Positions 52,107 to 60,437 of a DNA stretch of 64,000 nucleotides are shown here, piece by piece; positions within the stretch are counted from its first letter, which is position 1; each line of letters begins with the position of its first letter. Source of the DNA: an uncultured Prevotellaceae bacterium (GTDB lineage: Bacteria > Bacteroidota > Bacteroidia > Bacteroidales > Muribaculaceae); NCBI GenBank assembly GCA_937916085.1, contig CALGGO010000035.1, forward strand, positions 53,506-117,505, read 5' to 3'. Both the position numbers and the translations under genes were made by a program. The notes under the pieces are model-generated. The model was not told where the DNA came from, searched no databases, and was given only the letters and a program-made list of their open reading frames with translations.

Positions 52107-53186
52107 ATGGTAAAAGTAAATGATATAGTGCGCTTTCTCAATGATGTGGGGGGCGGCAAAGTGACCCGAGTGGAGGGCAAGATGGTGTATGTCGAGGATG
52201 AGGATGGCTTCGAGCGTCCCGTGCTCGAGAAGGAGGTTGTGGTGGTGGATACCGCTAAACCGCATCATGCCACCTACGAGAAGCCGCTAGTGATAAAGAG
52301 CAAACTCGTGGAGCCCGATGTGCCCGAGCCAAAACACGAACCAAAACCCATGGAGCCGGTATTCGAAACCGAGGAAGGCGAGGTGCTCAACATCGTGCTC
52401 GCCTACGAGCCTCGTGAGATTAAGCACTTGAACACCACCACGTTCTACTCGATGCTCGTCAACGACAGCAACTATTTCCTATATTTCGTCTATATGACGC
52501 GCGGTGATGAGGACAAGGAGTGGACCACCCGCTACCACGACATCGTGGAGCCTAACACCCAGGTGCCGCTCGACGAGTTCGGCCACAACGACCTCAACGC
52601 CATGACCCATGTGGCGGTGCAGTACATCGCCTTCAAGCAAGGCAAGGGCTTCGCGCTCAAGAATCCGGCACTGGTGCAGCTGCGCCTCGACGTGACGAAG
52701 TTCTACAAGCTGCACTGCTTCCATGAGACCGAATATTTCGACTCGCCAGTGCTGCAACTCGAAATTACCCATAACGACCTGCCCACAAAGCCGTTGCGCA
52801 TCGACAGCAGCGCCCTTGAGAACGCCATGCGCGACAAGCGTCGCCGCGATGAGCGCCCACAACGCAGACCCAAGCCAGTTCACAAGAAAAAGAAGGTTGA
52901 GACCATCGTTCAGGACCTGCACATCCATGAGCTGGTGGATAATACTGCCGGGTTCTCCAATGCCGACATGCTAAACTACCAACTCGCCAAGTTCTGCGAG
53001 GTGATGAAGGCCAATGAGGATAACCTCGGGCAGAAAATAGTCTTCATCCACGGCAAGGGCGAGGGAGTGCTGCGCAACGCCATACTCACCGAGCTAAAGC
53101 GCAAATGGCCCGCCTGCACCGTGCAGGACGCCAGCTTCCAGGAATATGGCTTCGGAGCCACACAAGTCACCATACATAAGCATTAA
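52107..53186 (+). CDS. DUF2027 - Smr domain protein
   Basis: A 359-residue cytosolic protein. N-terminal DUF2027 region (VNDIVRFLNDVGGGKVTRVE) and middle beta domain, a basic linker (RDKRRRDERPQRRPKPVHKK), and a C-terminal Smr domain (DLHIHELVDN; IVFIHGKGEGVLRNAILTEL) with the HGxG motif. Smr domains in MutS2-like proteins nick DNA or act on RNA at collided ribosomes. The architecture is typical of Bacteroidota; precise role unknown. Confidence 0.88.
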   Translation: MVKVNDIVRFLNDVGGGKVTRVEGKMVYVEDEDGFERPVLEKEVVVVDTAKPHHATYEKPLVIKSKLVEPDVPEPKHEPKPMEPVFETEEGEVLNIVLAYEPREIKHLNTTTFYSMLVNDSNYFLYFVYMTRGDEDKEWTTRYHDIVEPNTQVPLDEFGHNDLNAMTHVAVQYIAFKQGKGFALKNPALVQLRLDVTKFYKLHCFHETEYFDSPVLQLEITHNDLPTKPLRIDSSALENAMRDKRRRDERPQRRPKPVHKKKKVETIVQDLHIHELVDNTAGFSNADMLNYQLAKFCEVMKANEDNLGQKIVFIHGKGEGVLRNAILTELKRKWPACTVQDASFQEYGFGATQVTIHKH

Positions 53187-53240
53187 AGAGTTTTGAGTTA
53201 TGAGTTATGAGTTATGAGTCCTCTCCACTTTGTGCTCTCC
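53187..53240. repeat. GAGTTATGAGTTAT and CTCTCCACT words
   Basis: Four units of gagttat (53189-53217) and cctctccactttgtgctctc at 53219-53238 fill the space between two converging genes. Confidence 0.55.
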
Positions 53241-53242
53241 AC

Positions 53243-53875
53243 TCAGAAACTGAACCTGCGTCCTGTCCACTTGAGGATTTTTTGTTTCTTGGTGCCGTTG
53301 TCGTACCAATAAGTGACAATGATGTTCTTGCCGGTGCGTGGCAGAGTGTAAGAAATATAGGCACCATCATCAGTCGTTATAGCGGGTCCGAACCCCGGAA
53401 CTTCATATTGGGTCATCTTCTTGGTGGCTTTGTTGTAGCGGTAGAACTGAATGCCGTCGAATTGTCCCGGACTATACTTGCCGTTGGTGTAGCAGCCCAC
53501 GTTGTAGGCAAAGAGGCAGTGCTTTCCGTCGGTCTCGTTCCAATAGCACATCTCCACCCTGCACAAGTCTTTAACAGATTCGTACTCGCTGTTGTGCTCA
53601 AACACCGCATAGCCGTTTTTGTCGTCAACGGTGAGCGTTTCGCCTTCTTTCTGTTGAGCGCCCTTGCGGTGGAGCAACCAGGCCTGCCTGACTCCGTTTC
53701 TCACCTCATCGAGGCAGCAGTCTTCGTCCTCGTCATAGACATAATCGGAGAGGTACGCCCAGGCGAAATCGCTGATATTGGGCTTAGCGCCTTTGTATTT
53801 CACTCTGATGGCATCTTGAGCCACCATCGTCAGCGTGAGGCAGGCAAAGATGATTGCAAATGATGTTCGTTTCAT
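53243..53875 (-). CDS. Exported hypothetical protein
   Basis: A 210-residue protein with signal peptide MKRTSFAIIFACLTLTMVAQ. The rest is Tyr/Asp-rich beta sequence (YVYDEDEDCCLDEVRNGVRQ, ETDGKHCLFAYNVGCYTNGK, YEVPGFGPAITTDDGAYIS) with four cysteines. No family recognised. Promoter on the minus strand at 53908-53916. Confidence 0.6.
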   Translation of the reverse strand: MKRTSFAIIFACLTLTMVAQDAIRVKYKGAKPNISDFAWAYLSDYVYDEDEDCCLDEVRNGVRQAWLLHRKGAQQKEGETLTVDDKNGYAVFEHNSEYESVKDLCRVEMCYWNETDGKHCLFAYNVGCYTNGKYSPGQFDGIQFYRYNKATKKMTQYEVPGFGPAITTDDGAYISYTLPRTGKNIIVTYWYDNGTKKQKILKWTGRRFSF

Positions 53876-53907
53876 ATATAAGAGTTTTTATGTTATATTA
53901 TTACGGC

Positions 53908-53916
53908 GCAAAAATA
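53908..53916 (-). promoter_or_regulatory. Promoter -7 box
   Basis: TATTTTTGC on the minus strand, 33 bases before the start of the exported hypothetical protein. Confidence 0.6.
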
Positions 53917-53980
53917 CAGAAAAAGATGCAACTAATAGAGATTAAACACAATTTTTTCTTAGTTTTATGTTGAAAAATTG

Positions 53981-53988
53981 TATATTTG
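53981..53988 (+). promoter_or_regulatory. Promoter -7 box for susC-susD pair
   Basis: TATATTTG, 30 bases before the SusC-like gene. Confidence 0.55.
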
Positions 53989-54017
53989 TGACCTAAAACC
54001 CATAAAACTGCAATAAT

Positions 54018-56717
54018 ATGGTATCAGTCAAGACAATTCTGAAGCTCACAGCAAAGGCTGCTATGGTGGCTCTTGCGCTGCCTGCGGTGGCACAGAATGC
54101 CAGCGACTCAACTGGTATGGTGCGACCATCAAGTAGAAGCGAGGTGGTGACCGAGAACGAGATGAACCGCGAGCAGGTATCTACCGCGCTCGATGCCATC
54201 AACGGACGTGTGGCAGGTCTCACCATCACCCGCAGCGACAACGGCGTGGCGGCGATGAATGCCGTGCGTGTGCGAGGCACCACGTCGCTCACCGGCGGCA
54301 ACGACCCGCTGATTATCATCGACGGCGTGATTGGCGATCTCACAACCCTGTCATCGATTTATCCTGCCGACATCGAGAGCTTCAACATCCTCAAGGACGC
54401 CAGCGAGACAGCACAGTATGGCTCTCGCGGCGCTGCCGGCGTAATCGAGGTGGTCACCAAGAAAGGCCGTTCGGGCAAGACCACTATCAGTTACAACGGC
54501 AGTTACGGCTTTGGCAAGGTTTTCAAGAATCTCAAGATGCTCGACGCCGCAAGATATAAAAGCGAAGTGGCGAGTCGTGGCATGATGCTCGTGGATAATG
54601 GCTTCAACACCAATTGGCAGCGAGTCATTGAGCAGACGGCGTTTCTTCAGGACCATCACATCGCCTTTTCGGGCGGAGGCAACGACAATGGCTACCGCGT
54701 GTCTTTAGGCTATGTTGACCATAATGGCGTGATTTTGCACGAGAACACGCGCAACTTCACCAGCAACATGAGCATGTATCAGAATATGTTTGACGGACTG
54801 CTAAAGATTGATGTTGGTGTGTTTGGCAGTCTGCAAAAGAACAAGACCTCTATCTACGATGTTCAGAAGACGTTTTACTCGGCGGCAGCCTTTAACCCCA
54901 CCTTTGAGGCGGCACAGAATGCCAGTGGCGGCTACGACGGTTTCGCCTACAGCAACCAAATCAATCACCCAATGGCGTTGATGGACAGCCGCACCCAGGA
55001 CAATACCACGCACATCAGCACTCACGCCAAACTCACCCTGCGATTGGCGCAAGGACTCGACTTGGCGGTGTTTGGCGCCTACAGCCACACCGAGGTGGAG
55101 CGTCAGCAATATCTGCCCACATCGATTTGGGCTCATGGTCAGGCCTATCGCAGCACCGCCAAGACCGAGTCGCTGCTTGGCAACATCATCCTGACCTACG
55201 ACAAATCATTAGGCTTGCATCATCTTAACGCTATGGCGCTTGCCGAGGCGCAGCGCGACACCTATAGTGGCTTCTTCACCACCACCACCAATTTCAACAA
55301 CAACACCATTGGCTTCGACAATATTCAGGCTGGTGCGCTCACCTTGTGGGAAGGTACCGGCAGTTACCGCGAGAAACCGTCGCTGGTGGCTTTCATGGGG
55401 CGTGTGAGTTATGATTACGACAACCGCTACAGCCTCACCCTCACGGCGCGCACCGACGGCTCGTCGAAGTTTGGCGACAACCACAAGTGGGGGTTCTTCC
55501 CATCGGTATCGGCGGCGTGGACCATCAGCAACGAGCAGTTCTTGCGCGACACGCCGTGGCTTGATAACCTGAAGTTGAGAGCGGGGTATGGCCTTGCGGG
55601 AAATCAGGGAGGTATCGACTCCTATTCCAGCGTGCGTTACGCGCAGCCTGCCGGTGTAGCACCAGTTGGCAATGAGGCATTGGTCACCTTCGCCACTCTG
55701 CGCAACGTTAACCCCGACCTCAAGTGGGAGGTGAAACGCACCTTCAACGCCGGCATCGACGCTGCGTTCCTAGCTGGGCGGCTGTTCACCTCAATCGACT
55801 TTTACACCAGCAAGACCGTCGATATGCTTTATAACTACGGTGTGCCGGTGCCGCCATTCACTTTCAGCAGTCTGCTCGCCAACTTGGGCCAGATGCGCAA
55901 CAGCGGTGTGGAGATTTCGCTTGGCGCTACTCCGTTCAAGACAAAGGACATGGAGCTTAATGTGAACATAAACTTGGCGTTCCAGCGCAATAAGCTGCTT
56001 TCGTTGAGCGGAGAATATCAGGGTTACCAAATCAATGCCGACGACTATGTGGTAATCTCAAGCCTTAACGGCGCAGGATTCCACGGCGGCGACAACAATA
56101 TCGTTTATCAGATTGTGGGACAGCCTCTTGGCACCTTCTACCTGCCACATTGCACAGGGCTGAAGGCTAACGACGACGGCAGCTACACCTACGAGATTGC
56201 CGACCTCGACGGCGATGGCATCATCGACCTTGAGAACGGCAAAGACCGCCAGTTGTGCGGACAAGCCACACCAAAGGCGCTGCTCGGCACCAACTTCAGT
56301 TTCCGTTACAAGAACTTTGACGTTGTGCTGCAGATGAACGGCGCTTTTGGCCACAAAATCTACAACGGCACCTCGCTAACCTATATGAACATGAACAGTC
56401 TGCCGGGATATAACGTGCTTGCCAGCGCTCCCGATGCCAACATTGTGGACCAGACCGCCACCGACTACTGGCTCGAGAACGGCGATTACCTCAATCTCGA
56501 CTATCTGACGCTTGGATGGAATGTGCCAGTGAAGAGCAAGATTATCAGTCGCTTGCGACTGTCGGTGACCATCAACAATCTTGCCACCTTCACCAGCTAT
56601 AGCGGTCTCACGCCCATCATCAACAGCAACAACGTGGACAGCACTCTGGGCGTTGACGACAAGCGCACTTATCCTTTGGCGCGCAACTACACATTGGGAG
56701 TAAACATCACCTTCTAA
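54018..56717 (+). CDS. SusC/RagA-type TonB-dependent outer-membrane transporter
   Basis: An 899-residue transporter. After the signal peptide it goes almost directly into the plug domain (EMNREQVSTALDAINGRVAG, VRVRGTTSLTGGNDPLIIID, ADIESFNILKDASETAQYGS, RGAAGVIEVVTKKG), without the usual N-terminal carboxypeptidase-like beta-sandwich. The barrel follows, with SVSAAWTISNEQFL, LKLRAGYGLAGNQGG and ending NYTLGVNITF. It imports a ligand captured with the SusD partner, energised by TonB. It is shorter than most SusC proteins (about 1000 residues). Confidence 0.93.
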   Translation: MVSVKTILKLTAKAAMVALALPAVAQNASDSTGMVRPSSRSEVVTENEMNREQVSTALDAINGRVAGLTITRSDNGVAAMNAVRVRGTTSLTGGNDPLIIIDGVIGDLTTLSSIYPADIESFNILKDASETAQYGSRGAAGVIEVVTKKGRSGKTTISYNGSYGFGKVFKNLKMLDAARYKSEVASRGMMLVDNGFNTNWQRVIEQTAFLQDHHIAFSGGGNDNGYRVSLGYVDHNGVILHENTRNFTSNMSMYQNMFDGLLKIDVGVFGSLQKNKTSIYDVQKTFYSAAAFNPTFEAAQNASGGYDGFAYSNQINHPMALMDSRTQDNTTHISTHAKLTLRLAQGLDLAVFGAYSHTEVERQQYLPTSIWAHGQAYRSTAKTESLLGNIILTYDKSLGLHHLNAMALAEAQRDTYSGFFTTTTNFNNNTIGFDNIQAGALTLWEGTGSYREKPSLVAFMGRVSYDYDNRYSLTLTARTDGSSKFGDNHKWGFFPSVSAAWTISNEQFLRDTPWLDNLKLRAGYGLAGNQGGIDSYSSVRYAQPAGVAPVGNEALVTFATLRNVNPDLKWEVKRTFNAGIDAAFLAGRLFTSIDFYTSKTVDMLYNYGVPVPPFTFSSLLANLGQMRNSGVEISLGATPFKTKDMELNVNINLAFQRNKLLSLSGEYQGYQINADDYVVISSLNGAGFHGGDNNIVYQIVGQPLGTFYLPHCTGLKANDDGSYTYEIADLDGDGIIDLENGKDRQLCGQATPKALLGTNFSFRYKNFDVVLQMNGAFGHKIYNGTSLTYMNMNSLPGYNVLASAPDANIVDQTATDYWLENGDYLNLDYLTLGWNVPVKSKIISRLRLSVTINNLATFTSYSGLTPIINSNNVDSTLGVDDKRTYPLARNYTLGVNITF

Positions 56718-56728
56718 ACACAAGTAAA

Positions 56729-58354
56729 ATGAAACGAATTATTATATATTTTTGGGCAGTGTTGATATTGGCATGCACCTCATGTGACAAGTTTCTTGAG
56801 GAGAACCCCACCGACCGTATTCCCGATACCGAGGCCTACAACACCGAGGGAGACCTCTACCGCAATGCCGTGGCGGCACTCTATAAATATGTGGGTGGCA
56901 ACAGCAACAGCCAGGGACTGCAAGGCACTGGACGAGGGGTCTATGACCTCAACACCTTCACCACCGACGAGGCAATCATGCCCACGCGCGGCGCCGATTG
57001 GTATGACGGAGGCTTTTGGCAAGACCTCTTCACCCACCAGTGGGGAACAAGCAACGGAGCCATCGACGGCACATGGGACTATCTGTTCCAAGCCATCATC
57101 AAGTGTAACGAGTCGCTTGAGCACATCGACGCCTTCCTCGCGCAGCATCCGGGCAACGACAACGTGGCAGCTTACCGCGCCGAGGTGCGGGGACTCAGGG
57201 CGATGTTCTATTTCTATGCTATGGACCTCTATGGCCGTGTGCCGGTATTCTCCAAGTCTAGCCCCGATGTCGCCGACATGAAGCTGCAACCTCGCAGCAC
57301 GACCTTCGACTTCATTCGCGGCGAACTGCTTGACGTGCTGTTGTTGCTAAGCCATGAGCGCAGCAATCGACATGGCGACTATTACGGGCGCTTTACTGGG
57401 TCTGTGGCGCTATTCCTGCTCGCAAAGTTGGCTCTTAACGCCGAGGTTTATACCCACGACAACTGGACCGATGCCTCCCGTCCCGATGGCAAGAACATCA
57501 TCTGGACTATATATGGCAACAAATACAACACTTGGGAAGCCACCATTTACTTCTGCGATATGTTGAAAACCTACGGTTACACTCTCGACAATGATTTCGT
57601 CACGCCGTTTGTGGTGAACAACGAGGTTTCTTCTGAGAATATCTTCACGATACCAATGGACAAGTATCTCTACACCAATCAGTACATTTACTTGTTCCGC
57701 TCGCGCCACTACAACCATGCCGCCGCTTTAGGTCTCAACGGCGAGAACGGCTCAAGTGCGACAATCGAGGTGCTCAACACCTTTGGCTATGGCACCGACG
57801 ATGAAGACCCGCGTTTCGTCATGAGCTACTATGCCGACGAGGTGTTTGACCTCAACGGCAACCCTGTGCTGCTTGATGACGGCACCCAGCTGGTCTATGA
57901 GCCGTGGAATGTGGCGCTTGACGTGAGCGGCAAGGCCTGGGAAAAGACGGCGGGAGCGAGAATGCGTAAATATGAGGTGGACCCCACCGGCACCAAAGAC
58001 GGCAACCAGAGCGACAACGACATCGTGCTATTCCGCTACGCCGACGTGCTGCTGATGAAAGCCGAGGCGATGGTGCGCAACGGTGGCAACGGCGACGAGC
58101 CGCTCAACATGGTGCGTGACCGTGTGGGTGCGCCGCATCGCACAGCAACTCTTGCTAATATCCTCGATGAGCGCATGCTTGAACTTTCTTGGGAAGGCTG
58201 GCGTCGCAACGACCTAGTGCGTTATGGACTTTTCACAAGAGCCTATACCGACCGCCCACAGCTTCCTGGCGAGGCAAGCGGCTACACCACAGTGTTCCCC
58301 ATCCCGGGCAAAGTGCTCTCCCTCACTGGCGATAGCCAAAACCCCGGCTACTAA
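56729..58354 (+). CDS. SusD/RagB-type surface lipoprotein
   Basis: A 541-residue protein. Lipoprotein signal with lipobox-like ACTSC, then DKFLEENPTDRIPDTEAYNT, typical SusD opening. Helical TPR-like scaffold with ALRAMFYF-type motif (VRGLRAMFYFYAMDLYGRVP) and C-terminal VLLMKAEAMVRNGG, ERMLELSWEGWRRNDLVRYG. It caps the SusC transporter and binds the ligand. 11 bases after susC. No glycosidase, protease or regulator is next to it, so the substrate class cannot be guessed. Confidence 0.93.
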   Translation: MKRIIIYFWAVLILACTSCDKFLEENPTDRIPDTEAYNTEGDLYRNAVAALYKYVGGNSNSQGLQGTGRGVYDLNTFTTDEAIMPTRGADWYDGGFWQDLFTHQWGTSNGAIDGTWDYLFQAIIKCNESLEHIDAFLAQHPGNDNVAAYRAEVRGLRAMFYFYAMDLYGRVPVFSKSSPDVADMKLQPRSTTFDFIRGELLDVLLLLSHERSNRHGDYYGRFTGSVALFLLAKLALNAEVYTHDNWTDASRPDGKNIIWTIYGNKYNTWEATIYFCDMLKTYGYTLDNDFVTPFVVNNEVSSENIFTIPMDKYLYTNQYIYLFRSRHYNHAAALGLNGENGSSATIEVLNTFGYGTDDEDPRFVMSYYADEVFDLNGNPVLLDDGTQLVYEPWNVALDVSGKAWEKTAGARMRKYEVDPTGTKDGNQSDNDIVLFRYADVLLMKAEAMVRNGGNGDEPLNMVRDRVGAPHRTATLANILDERMLELSWEGWRRNDLVRYGLFTRAYTDRPQLPGEASGYTTVFPIPGKVLSLTGDSQNPGY

Positions 58355-58362
58355 CTATTCGT

Positions 58363-58467
58363 GAGCTAACAAGCTGACGAGCTGACAAGGCAATAGATAA
58401 TTACTCTGCAAGTCTGCGTTAGCGCACCATTGTCTCGTCAGCTTGTTTGCTCGTTAGCTTGTTAGCT
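58363..58467. repeat. CTGACAAG family hairpin between converging genes
   Basis: Left arm gagctaacaagctgacgagc at 58363-58396 pairs imperfectly with the right arm 58427-58467 (gtcagcttgtttgctcgtta, then gcttgttagct). The right arm reaches into the stop codon of the next gene. Placed to serve as a two-way terminator. Confidence 0.65.
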
Positions 58468-59221
58468 ACTTTACCACCTGCAGCCAGTTGCTCTGATAGC
58501 GGGTGTTGGAGAAATGCTCTGAAAGTTCTTGAGTGGTCTTGCCGGTTCGCACCCAGCCCCATGCCCAGGTACCCATATCGAGGTAGAGGGCTTGCTGGGC
58601 GCCAAGTGCCACAAGGGCGTCGATGAACTCGCCGCAATACATAGGCTCATCGCCTTGCACAATGGCGAATGAGCCGTCGCGCATCACGCAAGCGGCGCGG
58701 TAGATGATGTGCGCCTTGCGGTCGCGTATCGCCTTTGGTATGCGCTCCACCACGCCCTTGCCGTCTTCCACGATGTGGCACTGCTGGAACAGGTAGCCCT
58801 TGCCCTCGACGGCGACCTTTATCGACTCGTCGAGGCAGCTGTTGCTCTTGATGGTCGCTTTATTGTCAAGAATTAGTATATGACCTGTGGCGGTAACGTC
58901 GTCATAACCCTTGATGCGCTCGCCCGCCACCACATGGTCGCCACACACGTCCATCGTCTCGGTGTCGAGCGTGAACGCCGCCGCCACGTTGATGACGATG
59001 CTTGCGTCATCAATGCTCGGCGCGCCATTGAAATCGCTCTGCTTGTGGCTGATGAAGCGCACTTGTGCCTTCTCGCTGGGGTTCATCACCATGAGTTTGT
59101 GGCCAGCTGCCTCTACATGATTTACTGTGACCATTTCATCGCTGTTAGCAAGTAAAGACTTGGTGCCACACCCCATGAGAGCCAGGGGCATGACACCAAG
59201 CAATATCCATTTAAGTCTCAT
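58466..59221 (-). CDS. Hypothetical lipoprotein, possible phosphodiester-glycosidase-like fold
   Basis: A 251-residue protein. Signal with lipobox LMGC. The mature part has INVAAAFTLDTETMDVCGDH, SFAIVQGDEPMYCGEFIDAL and ALGAQQALYLDMGTWAWGW; the last resembles the 'ALNLDGG' metal or active-site strand of NAGPA-type phosphodiester glycosidases, but the match is weak. It starts 10 bases after the stop of a 38-codon frame. Confidence 0.6.
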   Translation of the reverse strand: MRLKWILLGVMPLALMGCGTKSLLANSDEMVTVNHVEAAGHKLMVMNPSEKAQVRFISHKQSDFNGAPSIDDASIVINVAAAFTLDTETMDVCGDHVVAGERIKGYDDVTATGHILILDNKATIKSNSCLDESIKVAVEGKGYLFQQCHIVEDGKGVVERIPKAIRDRKAHIIYRAACVMRDGSFAIVQGDEPMYCGEFIDALVALGAQQALYLDMGTWAWGWVRTGKTTQELSEHFSNTRYQSNWLQVVK

Positions 59222-59231
59222 TGTGAGAATA

Positions 59232-59348
59232 TTATCTTGAGCGCAAATAACTTGAAGCCACAGCCTGGGCTTCGTTTACTGTGCGTTGTTCTGCCATCAA
59301 CGGCAGGCACATTACAAATGACAAGAGAAATAGTAGTCCTTTTTTCAT
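59232..59348 (-). pseudogene. 38-codon exported fragment, possible C10-protease propeptide remnant
   Basis: Frame MKKGLLFLLSFVMCLPLMAE followed by QRTVNEAQAVASSYLRSR and a stop. A good signal peptide plus the first 18 residues of a pattern (V..EAQ.VA..YL) seen at the start of streptopain/C10-type propeptides. Either a truncated relict or a genuine short secreted peptide; the former seems likelier. Lies immediately upstream of the lipoprotein gene on the same strand. Confidence 0.4.
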
Positions 59349-59590
59349 TTTTTGGTTTATTATTTTAATGTGGTAATTATTAAGTGTTAAGTTTTAAGTG
59401 TTAAGTGGCTGCGCCAACTAACACCCAACCATTAATTTATACAAATTTTCACAAAGAATTGTCTGTAATTGTTTGACAAAAAAACACATCTTTGTTGAGT
59501 TTGTTTTATGATAATGTGTGTGATAATTTTTTTGCAAAATTATAAAAAATATTGATAAAACGCAAGGTGGGGAGCTTTTTTAATGCTCTG
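59349..59590. other. Non-coding gap before frd operon
   Basis: Holds a left-arm type AACACTT-family word (ttaagtgttaagttttaagt at 59390-59409) and AT-rich sequence. No gene seen. Confidence 0.5.
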
Positions 59591-59593
59591 TGG

Positions 59594-59625
59594 TTGCAAA
59601 TCACGACAAAAAATGTTACATTTGC
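59594..59625 (+). promoter_or_regulatory. Promoter of the fumarate reductase operon
   Basis: TTG (59594-59596), 20-base spacer, TACATTTGC (59617-59625); leader of about 85 bases before frdC. Confidence 0.65.
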
Positions 59626-59716
59626 ACTTTAATTCCGCCGCGAGTATCCGCTGGTGGGTGCTATTGCATTGATAATTAACTAACTAAATCAATTAATAAC
59701 TAAATTCAAAACTACT

Positions 59717-60397
59717 ATGTGGTTATTTAAATCTTCGGTAGGAAGGAAAGTGGTGATGAGTGTCACTGGTCTTTTCCTTATCCTATTCTTAACATTCCAT
59801 GCGCTGATGAACGCCGTGGCAGTCTATTCGCTTGATGCTTATGAGGCTGTGTGCGAGTTTCTCGGCGCTAACTGGTATGCCCTCCTAGGCACTGCGGTGC
59901 TTGCCGCAGGTTTTGTGATTCACATCATCTACGCTTTCTGGCTCACGCTGCAAAACCGCAGCGCGCGCGGCAGCAACCGCTATGCTGTCACCGCTCGTCC
60001 CAAGAGCGTGGAGTGGGCATCACAGAACATGCTCGTGCTGGGCATCATTGTGCTGTGCTTCCTCGTGTTGCACCTCTATCAGTTCTGGTCTAAGATGCAG
60101 CTGCCAGAGATCATGGGCGAACCTGCCGACTCGGGCTATGTTGCTCTCAAGACCACCTTCGAACAGGTGTGGGTACTGCCAGTTTATCTGATTGGCTTCT
60201 GCGCCATCTGGTTCCACATCACCCACGGTTTCTGGAGTGCCTTCCAGTCGATAGGTGTGAACAACGACAAGTGGCTCAACCGCTGGAAATGCATAGGCTG
60301 GTGGTGGGCTACCATCGTGATGCTGCTCTTTGCCGTTTGCGCTATCGCTCTCACCGGCAAGTTTGCCTGGGGCTGGTCATGCGTGGGCGCTTGCTAA
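59717..60397 (+). CDS. frdC: Fumarate reductase/succinate dehydrogenase cytochrome b subunit
   Basis: A 226-residue five-helix membrane protein of the type B di-haem anchor family: VVMSVTGLFLILFLTFHALM (haem His), ALLGTAVLAAGFVIHIIYAF (His), LVLGIIVLCFLVLHLYQFW (His), GFCAIWFHITHGFWSAFQSI (His), and the last helix. It passes electrons from menaquinol to the catalytic subunits. First gene of the operon. Confidence 0.93.
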   Translation: MWLFKSSVGRKVVMSVTGLFLILFLTFHALMNAVAVYSLDAYEAVCEFLGANWYALLGTAVLAAGFVIHIIYAFWLTLQNRSARGSNRYAVTARPKSVEWASQNMLVLGIIVLCFLVLHLYQFWSKMQLPEIMGEPADSGYVALKTTFEQVWVLPVYLIGFCAIWFHITHGFWSAFQSIGVNNDKWLNRWKCIGWWWATIVMLLFAVCAIALTGKFAWGWSCVGAC

Positions 60398-60437
60398 GAG
60401 AATGCTGAGTAATTAATCATTTAAAATTTTACGAAAA

